A DNA stretch of 8,907 bases from Gemmobacter sp964439015 (lineage in GTDB: Bacteria; Pseudomonadota; Alphaproteobacteria; Rhodobacterales; Rhodobacteraceae), in contig CAYTMV010000081.1 of assembly GCA_964439015.1 (NCBI GenBank), positions 1 to 8,907 of the forward strand, read 5' to 3'. Below are positions 1 through 6,192 of this stretch, one piece after another. The notes below the pieces were generated by a model, which did no database searches, was not told where the DNA came from, and saw only the letters and a list, made by a program, of their open reading frames with translations. The stretch's first letter is position 1; every line of letters starts with the position of its first letter. The position numbers were made by a program, and so were the translations under genes.

Positions 1-1
1 G

Positions 2-1420
2 ATCGGCGTCACCGAGGCGCTGGTGGCGATCGACGTGAACTCGGGCCGGGCCACCGAGGAAGGCTCGATCGAGGAAACCGCGCTGAAGACCAACCTCGAG
101 GCCGCCGATGAGGTGGCCCGCCAGCTGCGCCTGCGCGACCTGGCCGGCCTGATCGTGATCGACTTCATCGACATGGAAGAGCGGCGCAACAACGCTGCGG
201 TCGAAAAGCGCCTGAAGGACAAGCTGAAGACCGACCGCGCGCGGATTCAGGTGGGCCGGATCTCGGGCTTTGGCCTGTTGGAGATGTCGCGCCAGCGCCT
301 GCGTCCGGGCATGCTGGAATCGACGACCCAGCCTTGCCCGCATTGCCACGGCACCGGGCTGATCCGCTCGGATGACAGCATGGCGCTGCAGATCCTGCGC
401 GCGCTGGAGGAAGAGGGCACCCGCAAACGCTCGCGCGAGGTCTTGTTGCGCGCACCGGTGGCGCTGATCAACTACCTCATTAACCACAAGCGCGAACATA
501 TCGCGATGATCGAGGCCCGCTATGGCATGGCGGTGCGGATGGAGGCTGACCCGCATATGGTCAGCCCCGATTTCACCATCGAGAAGTTCAAGACCGCGAC
601 CCGCGTGGTGCCGGAACCTTCGGCGGTGATCTCTGGCTCGGCCGCCTTCATGGGTGCCGCGGTCGCGGATGAGGATCAAGATCCTGAACTGCCGCTGGAC
701 GAGGAAGATGAGGCCGATGAGGCAGAGACCAGCGCGACCGAGGCGGAAGCCGAGGGCGACGGCAATGGGGGGTCGGGCAAGAAAAAGCGCCGTCGTCGGC
801 GGCGCAAGAAATCCGGCAACGGCAATGGCACGCAGGCCGGGACCGAAGGCGACGCGGATGAAGGCGACGACGAGGATGACGCCGAGGTCGAAGCCATCGA
901 GGCCGCAGCGCCCGCCCCGGCCGTTGCCGTCGTCGAGGTGATCGTGGCAGAGACGCAGGCCGAAGCCGAGGTTGCGGTCGCGGCCGCGCCTGAAGCCAAG
1001 CCCGCCAAGCCCAAGACAACCCGCAGCCGCAGCAGTTCCAGCAAATCCAAGGCCAAAGCGGCCGAGGGCGCTGAGGCCCCCGCGGATGCAGAGCCTGTGG
1101 TGGCGGAAGGCGAGGCCGCTGCCGATAAGCCTGCCAAGCCGAAGACCACGCGCAGCCGCAGCAGCACCAGCAAGTCAAAGGCCAAGAAGGCCGAGGACGA
1201 AGCTGCGCCCGTAGAAGCATCGGCTGCCGAGCCGGTGGCCGCCGCTCCTGTCACGGAACCCTCGGTCGATGTGGTCGAAGCTGCCGCGCCGGCACCCGTT
1301 GCCGCAGCGACGGACCCGCTGGTCGATGCCGAGGCGCCGCCACAGGTGCAGAGCGTCAGCTCTGATCCCGCCGAAGAGGACGAGTCGAGGACCCGCCGCA
1401 AGGGGTGGTGGTCGCGCTGA
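2..1420 (+). CDS. rne: Ribonuclease E, C-terminal part (5' end outside window)
   Basis: RNase E is the endoribonuclease that cleaves AU-rich single-stranded RNA and scaffolds the RNA degradosome. The reading frame is open from base 2, so the N-terminus (S1 and 5'-sensor region) lies upstream of the window; 472 residues are visible. Catalytic landmarks are clear: the metal-binding Asp of AIDVN at 32-34 (E. coli Asp303) with Asn at 38-40, and the Asp of VIDFID at 161-163 (Asp346). The zinc-link CPHCHGTG has its cysteines at 334-336 and 343-345. The conserved small domain ends near base 600. The rest is a low-complexity tail: an acidic block (about 668-766), a KKKRRRRRRKK basic block (779-811), another acidic block (about 845-902), then two 28-residue Lys/Ser/Arg repeats. 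The protein ends in RRKGWWSR; in Caulobacter a C-terminal GWW motif binds PNPase. Identification is certain; the roles of the tail blocks are inferred. Confidence 0.97.
   Translation: MGVTEALVAIDVNSGRATEEGSIEETALKTNLEAADEVARQLRLRDLAGLIVIDFIDMEERRNNAAVEKRLKDKLKTDRARIQVGRISGFGLLEMSRQRLRPGMLESTTQPCPHCHGTGLIRSDDSMALQILRALEEEGTRKRSREVLLRAPVALINYLINHKREHIAMIEARYGMAVRMEADPHMVSPDFTIEKFKTATRVVPEPSAVISGSAAFMGAAVADEDQDPELPLDEEDEADEAETSATEAEAEGDGNGGSGKKKRRRRRRKKSGNGNGTQAGTEGDADEGDDEDDAEVEAIEAAAPAPAVAVVEVIVAETQAEAEVAVAAAPEAKPAKPKTTRSRSSSSKSKAKAAEGAEAPADAEPVVAEGEAAADKPAKPKTTRSRSSTSKSKAKKAEDEAAPVEASAAEPVAAAPVTEPSVDVVEAAAPAPVAAATDPLVDAEAPPQVQSVSSDPAEEDESRTRRKGWWSR
998..1210 (+). repeat. Two-copy 28-codon protein repeat in the RNase E tail
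   Basis: Copies at 998-1081 and 1127-1210 (period 129 bp, 43 codons) each encode KPAKPKTTRSRSS followed by S/T-SKSKAK and an acidic stretch. The first 20 residues match at 19 positions, yet about eight of those codons differ synonymously. The duplication is therefore old and the peptide sequence appears to be maintained. The unit is strongly basic and Ser/Arg-rich, as expected of an RNA-contacting disordered segment. Confidence 0.85.
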
Positions 1421-1448
1421 CCCGCTGAACGGACCCCGCTGAACGGAC
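1421..1448. repeat. Exact 14-bp tandem duplication after rne stop
   Basis: CCCGCTGAACGGAC occurs twice back to back (1421-1434 and 1435-1448). It fills the space between the rne stop codon and the terminator stem. It looks like a simple slippage duplication; no function is evident. Confidence 0.9.
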
Positions 1449-1476
1449 AAGGCCGGGCGTGACGCCCGGCCTTTTT
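1449..1476 (+). terminator. Intrinsic terminator of rne
   Basis: A perfect GGCCGGGCG / CGCCCGGCC stem (1451-1459 and 1463-1471) encloses a 3-nt TGA loop. A flanking AA/TT extends it to 11 bp, and TTTTT follows at 1472-1476. It ends rne transcription, and its last base abuts the stop codon of the convergent tusA-like gene. On the minus strand it is followed only by TTGT, so it is probably a weaker terminator in that direction. Confidence 0.92.
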
Positions 1477-1727
1477 CATTCAGCCGCCGCGTCGGTCGGA
1501 CGGTCTGGCCCGCGTCGGATCAGATACCGCGTGACACCAGCGCCCAGATCCTCTGACGCAAGAAAGGCATGCCCGGCCTCGGCGCAGAAATGCGGAAGGT
1601 CGATGGCCGCCATACCGTCGGTCGCCCGCACGGCCAGCAGCGCGCCGGGGGCCAGCGTCAATAGCCGTTTGCGTGCCCGCAACACCGGCAGCGGACATAG
1701 CAGTCCCTCGCAATCCAGCTCGTCCAA
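1476..1727 (-). CDS. tusA: TusA-family sulfurtransferase (TTG start)
   Basis: TusA-like proteins carry persulfide sulfur on a conserved Cys and pass it to partners in tRNA thiolation, molybdenum cofactor synthesis or sulfur oxidation. The N-terminal signature LDCEGLLCPLP gives the CPxP active-site Cys (residue 11 from the chosen start), followed by RARKRL, a PG turn and the TD..A..DLPHFC..AGH segment typical of the family's beta-alpha-beta-alpha-beta fold. Length from TTG is 83 residues, normal for TusA. The frame continues upstream to an ATG at 1826, but that would add 33 unconserved residues and has no ribosome site, whereas TTG at 1725-1727 has a strong one. It lies convergent to rne and 181 bp downstream of the lysR stop on the same strand. 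Which sulfur relay it serves cannot be told here; the window has no tus, soe, dsr or sox partner. Confidence 0.88.
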   Translation of the reverse strand: MDELDCEGLLCPLPVLRARKRLLTLAPGALLAVRATDGMAAIDLPHFCAEAGHAFLASEDLGAGVTRYLIRRGPDRPTDAAAE

Positions 1728-1908
1728 CGCAAAGCCCTCCCTTTGGACGCCGTCGACGACCGGCAGATGAGACCGACAACCTTGGCGTCCGTCGACCAGC
1801 GGGTCAGCCGTTTCTGCGGCTTGCATACGCGGTTCGACAGGCTTTCACCAAGTGGTTTTGGGCGGCATGTCGGGGCAGGCCAGCGCGCATGATGCCGTGC
1901 CACGCCTG
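1728..1908. other. Spacer between the LysR stop and the tusA-like gene
   Basis: This 181-bp stretch holds no convincing gene. It contains two imperfect direct copies (13 of 17 bases match) ending in GTCCGTCGAC or GCCGTCGAC, at 1741-1757 and 1780-1796. On the minus strand TTGGTG with TATGCA 18 nt downstream could be a weak promoter. No clear intrinsic terminator for the LysR gene is seen. Confidence 0.4.
1736..1741 (-). promoter_or_regulatory. Shine-Dalgarno site setting the TTG start of tusA-like gene
   Basis: On the minus strand GGGAGG lies 8 nt before the TTG at 1727. This strong anti-16S match and ideal spacing favour the TTG over the upstream ATG at 1826. Confidence 0.72.
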
Positions 1909-2820
1909 TTACTGACCTGGGGGCGCGACTTTCAGAATATCCGCCGCCCGGATATCTTCGGCGGCAAATTCGATCAGGGAACGCAGCTTGCGCGGCAAGA
2001 CCCGGCCTTCCAGATAGACGGCGCTGAGGGGGCTTGCCTCGCCCGGCACCTGCGGCAGGACGGGCACGACGTCACCCGCGGCCAGCGCCCGGTGCAGGAC
2101 AAACTCCGGCGCATAGGCGATCCCGACGCCCTTCGCCGCCAGGTCAAGCGCCGCCCGCGCCGAGTTGACCTGAAACCGTCCGTGGACATGCACCGCCTCG
2201 GCATGCGGCCCGATGACCCAGCGGCGCGGCGCGCGGCGGTTGGTGTCGATGATGCAGTCATGCCCGGTCAGGTCGGCCAATGTCTGCGGCACCCCCCGCC
2301 GTGCCAGATAGTCCGGGCTTGCCACTAGCATGGAGCGGAACGTGCCCAGCTTGCGCGCTTTCAGGGACTGCGTTTCGCTACGCCCCATCCGAAAGGCCAG
2401 GTCGATCCCTTCGGCGGCCAGATCGACATGCCGGTCGTTAAGTCGCAGGTCGAAGGACAGCCCCGGATGGGCCTGCCCAAACCGCTCCAGCATGCCGATG
2501 ACCCAGATCTCGCCAAAGGTCACCGAGGCCGAAACCCGGATCACCCCCGAAAACCCGCGCGAGCCTTCCGAAACCTCGCTGATCATCGCTTCCAGATCAT
2601 CGAGGATCGCTGGCGCCCGCGCCAGAAGATCCTCGCCCGCCGCGGTCAGGCCCACCTTTCGCGTGGTCCGCTGCAACAGCCGCACCCCCAGCCGCGCCTC
2701 AAGCTCGGCCACATATTTCGAGGTCAGGCGGTTCGAGATCCCCATCTGCTCGGCCGCCGCCGTGAACGAGCCGGTCTGCACGGTGGCGACAAAGGCGCGC
2801 AACTGATCGATCAGGTCCAT
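1909..2820 (-). CDS. LysR-family transcriptional regulator
   Basis: This is a 303-residue LysR-type regulator of normal length. The N-terminal winged helix-turn-helix starts MDLIDQLRAFVATVQ and continues SFTAAAEQMGIS..LTSKYVAELEARLGVRLLQRTTR (residues about 1-60), followed by the linker helix. The C-terminal periplasmic-binding-protein-like effector domain spans about residues 90-290; its layout resembles the CrgA-like subgroup. The frame extends upstream to ATG 2868 and TTG 2886, but family alignment favours ATG 2818-2820. No strong ribosome site is seen at any of the three. It is divergent from the ring-cleaving dioxygenase gene, so by the usual LysR arrangement it probably controls that operon and itself in response to an aromatic or quinone-type effector. 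The effector is unknown. Confidence 0.93.
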   Translation of the reverse strand: MDLIDQLRAFVATVQTGSFTAAAEQMGISNRLTSKYVAELEARLGVRLLQRTTRKVGLTAAGEDLLARAPAILDDLEAMISEVSEGSRGFSGVIRVSASVTFGEIWVIGMLERFGQAHPGLSFDLRLNDRHVDLAAEGIDLAFRMGRSETQSLKARKLGTFRSMLVASPDYLARRGVPQTLADLTGHDCIIDTNRRAPRRWVIGPHAEAVHVHGRFQVNSARAALDLAAKGVGIAYAPEFVLHRALAAGDVVPVLPQVPGEASPLSAVYLEGRVLPRKLRSLIEFAAEDIRAADILKVAPPGQ

Positions 2821-2830
2821 CGGGTCATCT

Positions 2831-2873
2831 GGAATGAAATGTGGATAGTCATTCCTGAAAATCTCCATTTCAT
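2831..2873. promoter_or_regulatory. Candidate LysR operator: nested inverted repeats
   Basis: GGAATGA (2831-2837) and TCATTCC (2849-2855) form a perfect 7-bp dyad spaced by 11 nt, in line with the T-N11-A class of LysR boxes. ATGAAATG (2834-2841) and CATTTCAT (2866-2873) form a second perfect 8-bp dyad sharing the left half. The site lies just upstream of the chosen lysR start and overlaps the proposed -35 of the divergent operon. That position suits autoregulation and control of the dioxygenase operon, but binding is inferred. Confidence 0.6.
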
Positions 2874-2883
2874 GCGATAAGAT
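2855..2883 (+). promoter_or_regulatory. Candidate promoter of the dioxygenase operon
   Basis: CTGAAA (2855-2860) and TAAGAT (2878-2883) are separated by 17 nt, and each matches 4 of 6 consensus bases. The -35 element overlaps the inverted-repeat operator. A second weak -10-like TAGATT lies at 2892-2897. The prediction rests on motif similarity only. Confidence 0.35.
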
Positions 2884-2966
2884 CAAGGCCTAGATTGTCC
2901 TTGTCGCAACCCGAGGTGGGGCCATGTGAGCCCACTGCGCGCCGTCCGCGGGAAGACTTTCGCCAC

Positions 2967-2971
2967 AGGAG
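2967..2971 (+). promoter_or_regulatory. Shine-Dalgarno site setting the dioxygenase start
   Basis: AGGAG lies 8 nt before ATG 2980. This decides for that ATG over the in-frame GTG at 2926, whose extra 18 residues look unlike the family. Confidence 0.8.
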
Positions 2972-2979
2972 ATGACACC

Positions 2980-3801
2980 ATGAGCGCGATTACCGATCTT
3001 CACGCCCTGCGCGACCGGCTGGCCCCTTCGGCCCGGATGCCCGTTGTCTTCCTGGGGCATGGCAGCCCGATGAACGCGCTGGAGGATACGCAATACAGCC
3101 GCGCATGGACCGCGCTGGGCGAAAGCCTGCCGCAACCGGCCGCGATCCTGGTGGTTTCGGCCCATTGGATGACGCGCGGCACCACTTTGGTCGATGTTTC
3201 GGCCATGCCCAAGACAATCCACGATTTCTACGGCTTTCCCGAGCCGCTATATGCGATGGACTATCCCGCGCCCGGCAATCCCGCCCTTGCGCGCGAGGTG
3301 GTCAGCCTGCTGGCCAGCCACCATTCGGCCGAGGATGACACCTGGGGCCTCGATCACGGTGCCTGGACCGTGCTGCGCTTCCTTTATCCGCAGGCCAAGG
3401 TGCCGGTGTTTCAGGTCTCGATCGACATGTCGCGCGGCCTCGACCATCAGTTGGAGGTCGGTCGCACCCTGTCGCAACTGCGCGACCGCGGCGTGCTGAT
3501 CCTTGGCTCGGGCAATGTCGTTCACAACCTGCGCGCCATGCGCTGGGGCGGACAGCCCCTTGATTTCGCGCTTGAATTTGACCAGCTGTTTGCCAGCCGG
3601 CTTGAGGCGCGGGATCTGAAACCGCTGGCGGACCGCGAGGGGCTGGGGGCGCTGCTGCGCATGGCCCATCCGACGGTGGACCATTACATGCCCGCGCTGA
3701 CCATCGCCGGGGCGTCGGACGCCCGCGATCAGCTGACCTTCATGACCGATGCGATCGACCTTGGGTCGGTGTCGATGCGGTCCTTTGTGTTTCACGCCTG
3801 A
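2980..3801 (+). CDS. ygiD: Class III extradiol ring-cleavage dioxygenase (4,5-DOPA dioxygenase/YgiD type)
   Basis: This 273-residue protein belongs to the LigB-like, single-subunit DODA/YgiD family. These metal-dependent enzymes open catechol rings such as L-DOPA by extradiol cleavage. The metal site is recognisable: His27 in FLGHGSPMN, His62 in VVSAHWM, and His230/His235 in HPTVDHYMP. His182 in GSGNVVHN is the usual second-shell or catalytic His. The YGFP..LY....PAPG stretch is also a family hallmark. Start is ATG 2980 with AGGAG 8 nt upstream. It is first in an operon and divergent from the LysR gene; the next start codon lies 11 nt after its stop. The physiological substrate is unknown: bacterial members accept several catechols, and the quinone-reductase neighbour suggests a catechol or hydroquinone pathway. 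No key residue is missing. Confidence 0.92.
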   Translation: MSAITDLHALRDRLAPSARMPVVFLGHGSPMNALEDTQYSRAWTALGESLPQPAAILVVSAHWMTRGTTLVDVSAMPKTIHDFYGFPEPLYAMDYPAPGNPALAREVVSLLASHHSAEDDTWGLDHGAWTVLRFLYPQAKVPVFQVSIDMSRGLDHQLEVGRTLSQLRDRGVLILGSGNVVHNLRAMRWGGQPLDFALEFDQLFASRLEARDLKPLADREGLGALLRMAHPTVDHYMPALTIAGASDARDQLTFMTDAIDLGSVSMRSFVFHA

Positions 3802-3812
3802 GGGGGGCTGAC

Positions 3813-4778
3813 ATGCTTGTAAACGGCAAATGGGTGGCTGACTGGCAGCCGGTGCAGAAGGCCGATGAAAAGGGCCGCTTCGTGCGCCAGACCTCCAGCT
3901 TTCGCAACTGGATCACGCCGGACGGTGCGCCGGGCCCCACGGGCGAGGGCGGCTTCAAGGCCGAGGCCGGGCGGTATCGGCTTTACGTCGCGCTGATCTG
4001 CCCCTGGGCCTCGCGCACGCTGATCGCCCGAGAGCTGAAGGGGCTGGCAGAGCTGATCCCGGTGACTGTGGTCAACCCGCGCCTCAGCCCGCAGGGCTGG
4101 CAGTTTGGCGGTTATCCCGGCGCCGATGCCGATCCGCTGTTCGGCGCAACCTATTTGCACGAGCTTTACACCCGCGCCGCCCCCGATTTTACCGGCCGTG
4201 CCACGGTGCCGGTGCTGTGGGACATGCACCGCAACGTCATGGTGTCCAATGAAAGCGCCGATATCCTGCGGATGTTCGACACCGCCTTCGAGCATCTGGT
4301 GCCGTCCAGCCTGCGGCTTTATCCCGCCGATTTGGCGGCCGAGATCGACGCCCTGAACCCGCGCATCTATGATGCCCTGAACAACGGCGTCTACAAGGCC
4401 GGCTTTGCCACCACCCAGGCCGCCTATGATGAGGCGGTGGCGGCGGTCTTTGCCATGCTGGACACGTTGGAGGCCCGCCTGACCGGTGACTTCCTGTTTG
4501 GCGACAGGTTGACCGAGACCGATATCCGCACCTTCGTGACGCTGATCCGCTTTGATGCGGCCTATCACGGGCTGTTCAAGACCAACCGCCGCCGGATTGC
4601 CGATTACCCGCGCCTGCAGGCGTACATGACCCGCATCCTGCAGTTGCCCGGCGTGGCCAGAACCGTCAGCCTCGACCATATCAAGGCCGGGTATTATTCG
4701 ATCAAGGCGCTGAATCCGACCGGCATCGTCCCGGCCGGTCCCGATCATGTGACCGCCCTGATCGCGGCCGCATCATGA
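3813..4778 (+). CDS. yqjG: Glutathionyl-hydroquinone reductase (Xi-class glutathione transferase)
   Basis: This 321-residue cytosolic enzyme is of the YqjG/ECM4 family (EC 1.8.5.7), which uses glutathione to remove glutathione from GS-hydroquinones, releasing hydroquinone and GSSG. Family marks are all present: GRFVRQTSSFRNWI near the N-terminus, GGFKAEAGRYRLYV, then the catalytic Cys63 in ICPWASRTLI. TVPVLWD..RNVMVSNESADILRMF closes the thioredoxin-fold domain. The all-helical domain follows, with FLFGDRLTETDIR and the C-terminal GYYSIKALNPTGIVP. A purine-rich AGGGGGG (3801-3807) starts at the last base of the preceding stop codon and serves as ribosome site, 5 nt before the ATG. It overlaps the following esterase gene by ATGA. 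Context supports a role in quinone and catechol detoxification. The class is certain; the substrate is inferred. Confidence 0.95.
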   Translation: MLVNGKWVADWQPVQKADEKGRFVRQTSSFRNWITPDGAPGPTGEGGFKAEAGRYRLYVALICPWASRTLIARELKGLAELIPVTVVNPRLSPQGWQFGGYPGADADPLFGATYLHELYTRAAPDFTGRATVPVLWDMHRNVMVSNESADILRMFDTAFEHLVPSSLRLYPADLAAEIDALNPRIYDALNNGVYKAGFATTQAAYDEAVAAVFAMLDTLEARLTGDFLFGDRLTETDIRTFVTLIRFDAAYHGLFKTNRRRIADYPRLQAYMTRILQLPGVARTVSLDHIKAGYYSIKALNPTGIVPAGPDHVTALIAAAS

Positions 4779-5341
4779 CGCGGTTCATTTTTCTGCACGG
4801 CGTCGGCAGCACGGGTGCCGCGATGCGCCCGCTGGCGGAAAGCCTGGGCGTGACGGCCACGGCGCATTTTCCCGACGGCCCGCATCCGTTCGACATGGGG
4901 CAGGGTCGGCAGTGGTTCTCGGTCAAGGGCGTCACCGAGGCGAACCGCCCGGACCGGATCAAGGCGGCCATGCCAGAGTTTCGCGCCGTGATCGAGAGCT
5001 TTGGTGATCCGGCGGACTCGGTCCTGGTCGGGTTTTCCCAAGGGGCGATCATGGCGCTGCATGCCGCGGCCGTGGGGCTGCCCGTCAGGGCGGTCTATGC
5101 GCTGTCGGGCCGCCTCGCCGGACCTGTCGCCGCGCAGGACGACTGGCCGCCGATCACGCTCGTGCATGGGGCGGCCGACCCGGTGATCGCAGGAAAAATG
5201 GCATTGGCGACCGAAGGCTGGCTGAAGGCAGCAGGGGCCATCCCCACCCGTCACCTGTTCGAGGGGCTTGGCCACGGCGTGGACGACAGGGTGCTTTCGG
5301 CACTGGCCCCAGGGATAAAGGGCCTGGCCACAGGGATGTGA
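4775..5341 (+). CDS. Small alpha/beta-hydrolase, phospholipase/carboxylesterase family
   Basis: This 188-residue serine hydrolase is of the Abhydrolase_2 (YpfH/EstB-like carboxylesterase) type. The fold starts with FIFLHGVGSTG (oxyanion region). The nucleophile is Ser88 in VLVGFSQGAIMALHAA, the acid Asp135 in VHGAADPVI, and the His is His167 in EGLGHGVDD, so the triad is complete and in the expected order. No signal peptide is seen, so it should be cytosolic. It is slightly shorter than the usual 210-230 residues, mostly between strands. Its ATG overlaps the reductase stop (ATGA, 4775-4778) and no separate ribosome site is visible, which indicates translational coupling. It may hydrolyse an ester, lactone or thioester made by the two upstream enzymes; this is inferred from the operon only. 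Confidence 0.88.
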   Translation: MTRFIFLHGVGSTGAAMRPLAESLGVTATAHFPDGPHPFDMGQGRQWFSVKGVTEANRPDRIKAAMPEFRAVIESFGDPADSVLVGFSQGAIMALHAAAVGLPVRAVYALSGRLAGPVAAQDDWPPITLVHGAADPVIAGKMALATEGWLKAAGAIPTRHLFEGLGHGVDDRVLSALAPGIKGLATGM

Positions 5342-5353
5342 CCGCAAGTCCCC

Positions 5354-5381
5354 GTGACCCGGCCTGCGCCCTGCGCTAGAA
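5354..5381 (+). promoter_or_regulatory. Candidate promoter upstream of ccdA
   Basis: GTGACC (5354-5359) and CTAGAA (5376-5381) are spaced by 16 nt within the 59-bp gap between the esterase stop and ccdA. The pattern is acceptable for a GC-rich alphaproteobacterial housekeeping promoter but weak. Read-through from the upstream operon is also possible. Confidence 0.3.
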
Positions 5382-5400
5382 GAGGCAAAACGGAGGCCCC

Positions 5401-6150
5401 ATGTTCGGCATCGAAATCATCGACGCAAGCCTGCTGCCCGCGATGCTGGTGGCTGCCGTTGCGGGTGTCCTGTCCTTCCTCAGCCCCTGCGTCTTGCCGA
5501 TCGTGCCGCCATACCTGGCCTATATGGGCGGGATCTCGATGGGCGAGATGCGGGCGGGCACGGGGCGGCGGCGCATCGTCCTGCCGGCGCTGTTTTTCGT
5601 GCTGGGCCTGTCGACGGTGTTTCTGTTCCTGGGCTTCACTGCCTCGATCTTCGGGCGGTTCTTTCTGGAAAATCAAGAGGTTCTGGCCAAGGTTTCCGGC
5701 GCGGTGGTGATTGTGTTCGGGCTGCATTTCCTCGGCCTGTTCCGCATTCCGATGCTGGACCGCGAGGCGCGGCTGGATGCGGGCGAACAGGGCGGATCGG
5801 CCTTTGGCGCCTATCTGCTGGGCCTTGCCTTCGCCTTTGGCTGGACACCCTGCATCGGTCCGCAGCTTGGGGCGATCCTGTCGCTGGCCGCGTCCGAGGC
5901 CGACATGAGCCGCGGCACGATCCTGCTGGGCGTCTATGCCGCGGGTCTCGGCGTGCCGTTTCTGGCGGCGGCCCTGTTCATCGACCGGGCGATGGGGGTC
6001 ATGAACCGATTGAAACGCCACATGAAGACGATCGAGCGGGCGATGGGCCTGCTGCTGCTGCTGGTCGGCGTGGCGTTGATCACCGGGGCGATGTCCAGTT
6101 TCTCCTACTGGTTGCTGGAGACCGTGCCATTTTTGGCGACGGTGGGCTGA
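5401..6150 (+). CDS. ccdA: Cytochrome c biogenesis protein CcdA (thiol-disulfide electron transporter)
   Basis: CcdA is an inner-membrane protein that moves electrons from cytoplasmic thioredoxin to periplasmic thiol-disulfide proteins such as CcmG, keeping apocytochrome c reducible for heme attachment. The 249-residue protein has the six expected hydrophobic segments (about 14-38, 58-83, 95-117, 134-163, 171-195 and 212-234). Its two redox cysteines lie in duplicated motifs: Cys30 in SFLSPCVLPIVPPYLAYMGG and Cys151 in FGWTPCIGPQLGAIL. There is no DsbD-type periplasmic or thioredoxin domain, which marks the short CcdA form. Start is ATG 5401 with GGAGG at 5392-5396, a short 4-nt spacer. The next gene begins 42 nt downstream. 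No cytochrome maturation (ccm) genes lie nearby, so it is orphaned from its partners here. Confidence 0.96.
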   Translation: MFGIEIIDASLLPAMLVAAVAGVLSFLSPCVLPIVPPYLAYMGGISMGEMRAGTGRRRIVLPALFFVLGLSTVFLFLGFTASIFGRFFLENQEVLAKVSGAVVIVFGLHFLGLFRIPMLDREARLDAGEQGGSAFGAYLLGLAFAFGWTPCIGPQLGAILSLAASEADMSRGTILLGVYAAGLGVPFLAAALFIDRAMGVMNRLKRHMKTIERAMGLLLLLVGVALITGAMSSFSYWLLETVPFLATVG

Positions 6151-6192
6151 GCCTCCTTCATTTTGTCGAAATCCTGCGGCAATCTGCGCGCC

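Noticed and set aside
676..1479. 267-residue minus-strand frame opposite the RNase E tail, rich in Ala/Ser/Thr
   Set aside because: Its low complexity is the reverse complement of the repetitive tail, and it runs through the terminator hairpin. No ribosome site was noted.
1658..1903. 81-residue minus-strand frame in the LysR-tusA spacer
   Set aside because: It overlaps tusA coding sequence in another frame and has an atypical Cys/Arg/Trp-rich composition.
1852..2328. 158-residue plus-strand frame opposite the LysR gene
   Set aside because: It is a shadow of the regulator's C-terminal domain and shows no recognisable motif.
2821..2886. N-terminal extension of the LysR protein to TTG 2886 or ATG 2868
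   Set aside because: It adds up to 22 residues before the standard LysR start and would place the likely operator within the gene; no ribosome site supports it.
3792..4748. 318-residue minus-strand frame opposite the hydroquinone reductase gene
   Set aside because: It mirrors a strongly conserved enzyme on the plus strand, and its Gly/Gln/His-rich content resembles no protein family.
5291..5320. GGCCC/GGGCC inverted repeat near the end of the esterase gene
   Set aside because: The 5-bp arms lie inside coding sequence and no T-run follows; this is expected by chance at this GC content.
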